From the NCBI GenBank assembly GCA_934725085.1, contig CAKVAL010000001.1, forward strand, positions 124,001-188,000: a DNA stretch of 64,000 nt, given 5' to 3'. The DNA comes from an uncultured Erysipelotrichaceae bacterium (lineage in GTDB: Bacteria; Bacillota_I; Bacilli_A; Erysipelotrichales; Erysipelotrichaceae). Below the pieces are notes generated by a model that saw only the letters and a program-made list of their open reading frames with translations, was not told the origin of the DNA and did not search any database. The number at the start of each line of letters is the position of its first letter. Position 1 is the stretch's first letter. Positions 61,894 to 64,000 of the stretch are shown here, one piece after another. The position numbers and the translations under genes are program-made.

Positions 61894-62753
61894 TGAAAAA
61901 GGAATCTTCATTGAAAAGAGAAAAAGCGAAGGCTTGGGTTATTACTATTGTCTTAACTTTAACTAGTTTGGCTTGGGTAATGCCTATTGTCATTGTATTG
62001 ATAAACTCTTTTAAGACAAAGGGTGCTATTGCCCTTGAGACATTTAAGTTACCAACAAATGAGAATTATGTTGGTTTTGCCAACTACATTACTGGTATGA
62101 CTAGTGGTAACTATAGTTTCTGGGACTGTGTTAAATATTCATTAATTATTACTGTATTATCAGTTGCCTTGATTCTAATTTGTACATCAATGGCAGCTTG
62201 GTATATTTCTAGAGTTAATTCTAGATTTGCGAAGTTTGTATATGCACTATGTACTTTCTCAATGATTGTACCTTTCCAAATGGTACAGTTCACATTGTCA
62301 AATACTGCTACTATGTTGCATCTAAACACTCCATTCACTATTCCGGTTGTTTATTTAGGATTTGGTGCTGGTTTGGCTATCTTCATGTTTACGGGTTTTG
62401 TTAAGCAAATTCCACTTGAAATTGAAGAGGCTGCTGTAATGGATGGTTGTACTCCTGTTAAGACTTTCTTTAAGGTTGTGCTTCCAATGTTGTCACCATC
62501 ATTAATTTCTGTTGGTATTTTGGAAGCTATGTGGGTATGGAATGACTACTTGTTACCATATCTTGTACTTGATATTAACAAGTATCGTACTATTCCAATT
62601 CATATCCAATACTTAAGAGGTTCATATGGTCAAGTAGATATGGGCGCTAGTATGGCTCTAATTATTTTAGCTCTACTTCCTGTTGTGCTTATTTACTTGT
62701 TCTGTCAAAAGTATATTATTAAGGGAGTTGCAGCTGGTGCTGTTAAGGGATAA
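61890..62753 (+). CDS. ABC sugar transporter permease (MalG-like)
   Basis: A 287-residue protein with six membrane segments and coupling loop EEAAVMDGCTPVKTFFKVVLP near residue 170. AAGGAGG at 61876-61882 fits the first of two ATGs (61890). It pairs with the preceding permease. The malQ gene begins 4 nt after its stop codon. Confidence 0.93.
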   Translation: MMKKESSLKREKAKAWVITIVLTLTSLAWVMPIVIVLINSFKTKGAIALETFKLPTNENYVGFANYITGMTSGNYSFWDCVKYSLIITVLSVALILICTSMAAWYISRVNSRFAKFVYALCTFSMIVPFQMVQFTLSNTATMLHLNTPFTIPVVYLGFGAGLAIFMFTGFVKQIPLEIEEAAVMDGCTPVKTFFKVVLPMLSPSLISVGILEAMWVWNDYLLPYLVLDINKYRTIPIHIQYLRGSYGQVDMGASMALIILALLPVVLIYLFCQKYIIKGVAAGAVKG

Positions 62754-62756
62754 TTT

Positions 62757-64000
62757 ATGGATAGAAAATCTGGCGTATTGATGCATATTTCTTCCTTGCC
62801 ATCTAAGTATGGTATTGGAAGTTTTGGTGATGAGGCTTATAAGTTTGTTGATTTCTTGAGTGAGGCTCATCAAACTTATTGGCAAATCTTGCCTTTATCT
62901 CAAACTGGTTATGGAGATTCTCCTTATCAATCAGTATCGGCTTTTGCAGGTAATCCTTATTTCATTGATTTGGAATATTTGGAGAAAGAAGGTTTATTAA
63001 AGAAAGAAGATTATGTTGATGTTGACTGGGAATTTAATGGTCGTATCAACTATGGTGCTTTATATAATAAGCGTTATCCAATTTTAAGACTTGCGTGCAA
63101 GCGTTTTATTGAAAAAGGTGAATTTGAGGATTTCGAGAAGTTTGAGAAAGGGAATGAGTGGTTGGAAGATTATGCACTCTTTCAAACTATTAAAGAGAAG
63201 TTAAATTATGCATCTTTGATTGATTGGCCAAAGGAATATAAGGAAAAGGATCCTGAAGCTATTTCTTCTTTAAAGAAGGAATATGAGGATACATATGATT
63301 TCTGGCGTGTGGTTCAATATTTGTTTACTAAACAATGGTTTGAATTAAAGGAATATGCAAATTCTAAGGGAATTAAGATTATTGGCGACTGTCCATTATA
63401 TGTATCAAGTGATTCATGTGATGTGTTCTCTGATCCTTCATTGTTCTTGGTTGACGAGGAGTTAGTTCCTAAGAAGGTTGCAGGTTGTCCACCAGATGGT
63501 TTTGCGGCTGATGGTCAATTATGGGGTAATCCTATTTATGATTGGGATCATCATCTAGATACTGATTATGCTTGGTGGATAAAGAGATTAAAACACTTAT
63601 GTAGTATTTATGACTATGTAAGAATAGATCATTTTAGAGGCTTAAGTGCTTACTATACTATCGATTATGGTGCTACTACCGCTAAGGATGGTAAGTGGGT
63701 AAGAGGCCCTGGTAAGGCTTTGGTTAAGGCTATAAGAGAACATGTTGGTTCTAATATTATTGCGGAAGACTTGGGCTATATGGATGATGATGTTAAAGAC
63801 TTACTTGCATATAGCACTTATCCTGGTATGGGTGTCTTAGAGTTTGGCTTTGATAGTCGTGATAGTAATGGAAATGATAATATTCCTTATAATCTAAAGA
63901 AGAATCAAATTGCTTATGTAGGTACTCATGATAATCAAACTGTTATGGGTTGGACTAAGGAATTATCACCTGAAGCTTCAGATTTCTGTAAAGAATATAT
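62757..64000 (+). CDS. malQ: 4-alpha-glucanotransferase (amylomaltase), cut by the window end
   Basis: The frame is open from the ATG at 62757 to the window end, giving 414 residues of an expected ~490-500. GH77 motifs are present: GVLMHISSLPSKYGIGSFG at the N-terminus, then GDSPYQS, G-D-C-P-L-Y-V, nucleophile Asp in VRIDHFRGL, acid Glu in IIAEDLGYM and G-T-H-D-N-Q-T. It rearranges maltodextrins and frees glucose in the cytoplasm. AAGGGA at 62745-62750 supports the start. It belongs to the maltodextrin operon. Confidence 0.95.
   Translation, partial: MDRKSGVLMHISSLPSKYGIGSFGDEAYKFVDFLSEAHQTYWQILPLSQTGYGDSPYQSVSAFAGNPYFIDLEYLEKEGLLKKEDYVDVDWEFNGRINYGALYNKRYPILRLACKRFIEKGEFEDFEKFEKGNEWLEDYALFQTIKEKLNYASLIDWPKEYKEKDPEAISSLKKEYEDTYDFWRVVQYLFTKQWFELKEYANSKGIKIIGDCPLYVSSDSCDVFSDPSLFLVDEELVPKKVAGCPPDGFAADGQLWGNPIYDWDHHLDTDYAWWIKRLKHLCSIYDYVRIDHFRGLSAYYTIDYGATTAKDGKWVRGPGKALVKAIREHVGSNIIAEDLGYMDDDVKDLLAYSTYPGMGVLEFGFDSRDSNGNDNIPYNLKKNQIAYVGTHDNQTVMGWTKELSPEASDFCKEY

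Overview
The window is about 64 kb of AT-rich DNA with low-GC Gram-positive (Bacillota) features: short intergenic gaps, a Trp-type T-box leader, a cysS-mrnC-rlmB core, a LytR-CpsA-Psr (LCP) protein, Firmicute-type ABC lipoproteins and a MalQ operon. The overall style suggests Erysipelotrichia or a relative, but this is an inference because no rRNA or tRNA gene is present. No insertion sequence, prophage gene or CRISPR array was seen.

Positions 1-43335 form one large surface-polysaccharide locus of the Wzx/Wzy type. It encodes a flippase (1355), a polymerase or ligase-like protein (2797), at least eight family-2 glycosyltransferases, one family-4 glycosyltransferase and several polytopic GT-C-like membrane proteins. 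Precursor genes are rmlA (17165), rmlB (42304) and wecE (10152), which together would make dTDP-4-amino-4,6-dideoxygalactose; ugd (13227), for UDP-glucuronate; and glf (23670), for UDP-galactofuranose. Decoration is encoded by an acyltransferase-3 gene (16214) and two separate MBOAT/SGNH pairs (27571+28977, and 39954+38959 on the minus strand). Attachment and processing are suggested by an LCP protein with PASTA-like repeats (31171) and a GH9-type lipoprotein hydrolase (33717). Five or more minus-strand genes interrupt the locus, and three convergent gene pairs overlap at their stop codons.

Two unusual HTH proteins flank or sit inside the locus: an XRE domain fused to UDP-glucose dehydrogenase (13227), and an XRE domain, one transmembrane helix and an external RCC1-like propeller (43523), divergent from rmlB.

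Positions 45238-51221 hold the cysS-mrnC-rlmB core, split by a 3.4-kb accessory island. The island has a DUF4143-type ATPase with three 16-bp repeats of exact 33-bp period in its promoter region, and an AbiE-like antitoxin/toxin pair whose toxin gene has an in-frame stop. Then come a GH13 alpha-glucosidase, a YbaK-domain protein, a T-box with a UGG specifier ahead of a trpXYZ-like ABC transporter, rho, a divergent small operon with an SDR enzyme, and a maltodextrin ABC transporter (no ATPase in view) with malQ running off the end.

A window-wide pattern is that eleven start codons lie 6-9 nt after a TATAAT or TACAAT hexamer, with no useful Shine-Dalgarno sequence. This suggests leaderless or nearly leaderless mRNAs, especially for first genes of polysaccharide transcription units, a diacylglycerol kinase gene and rho.
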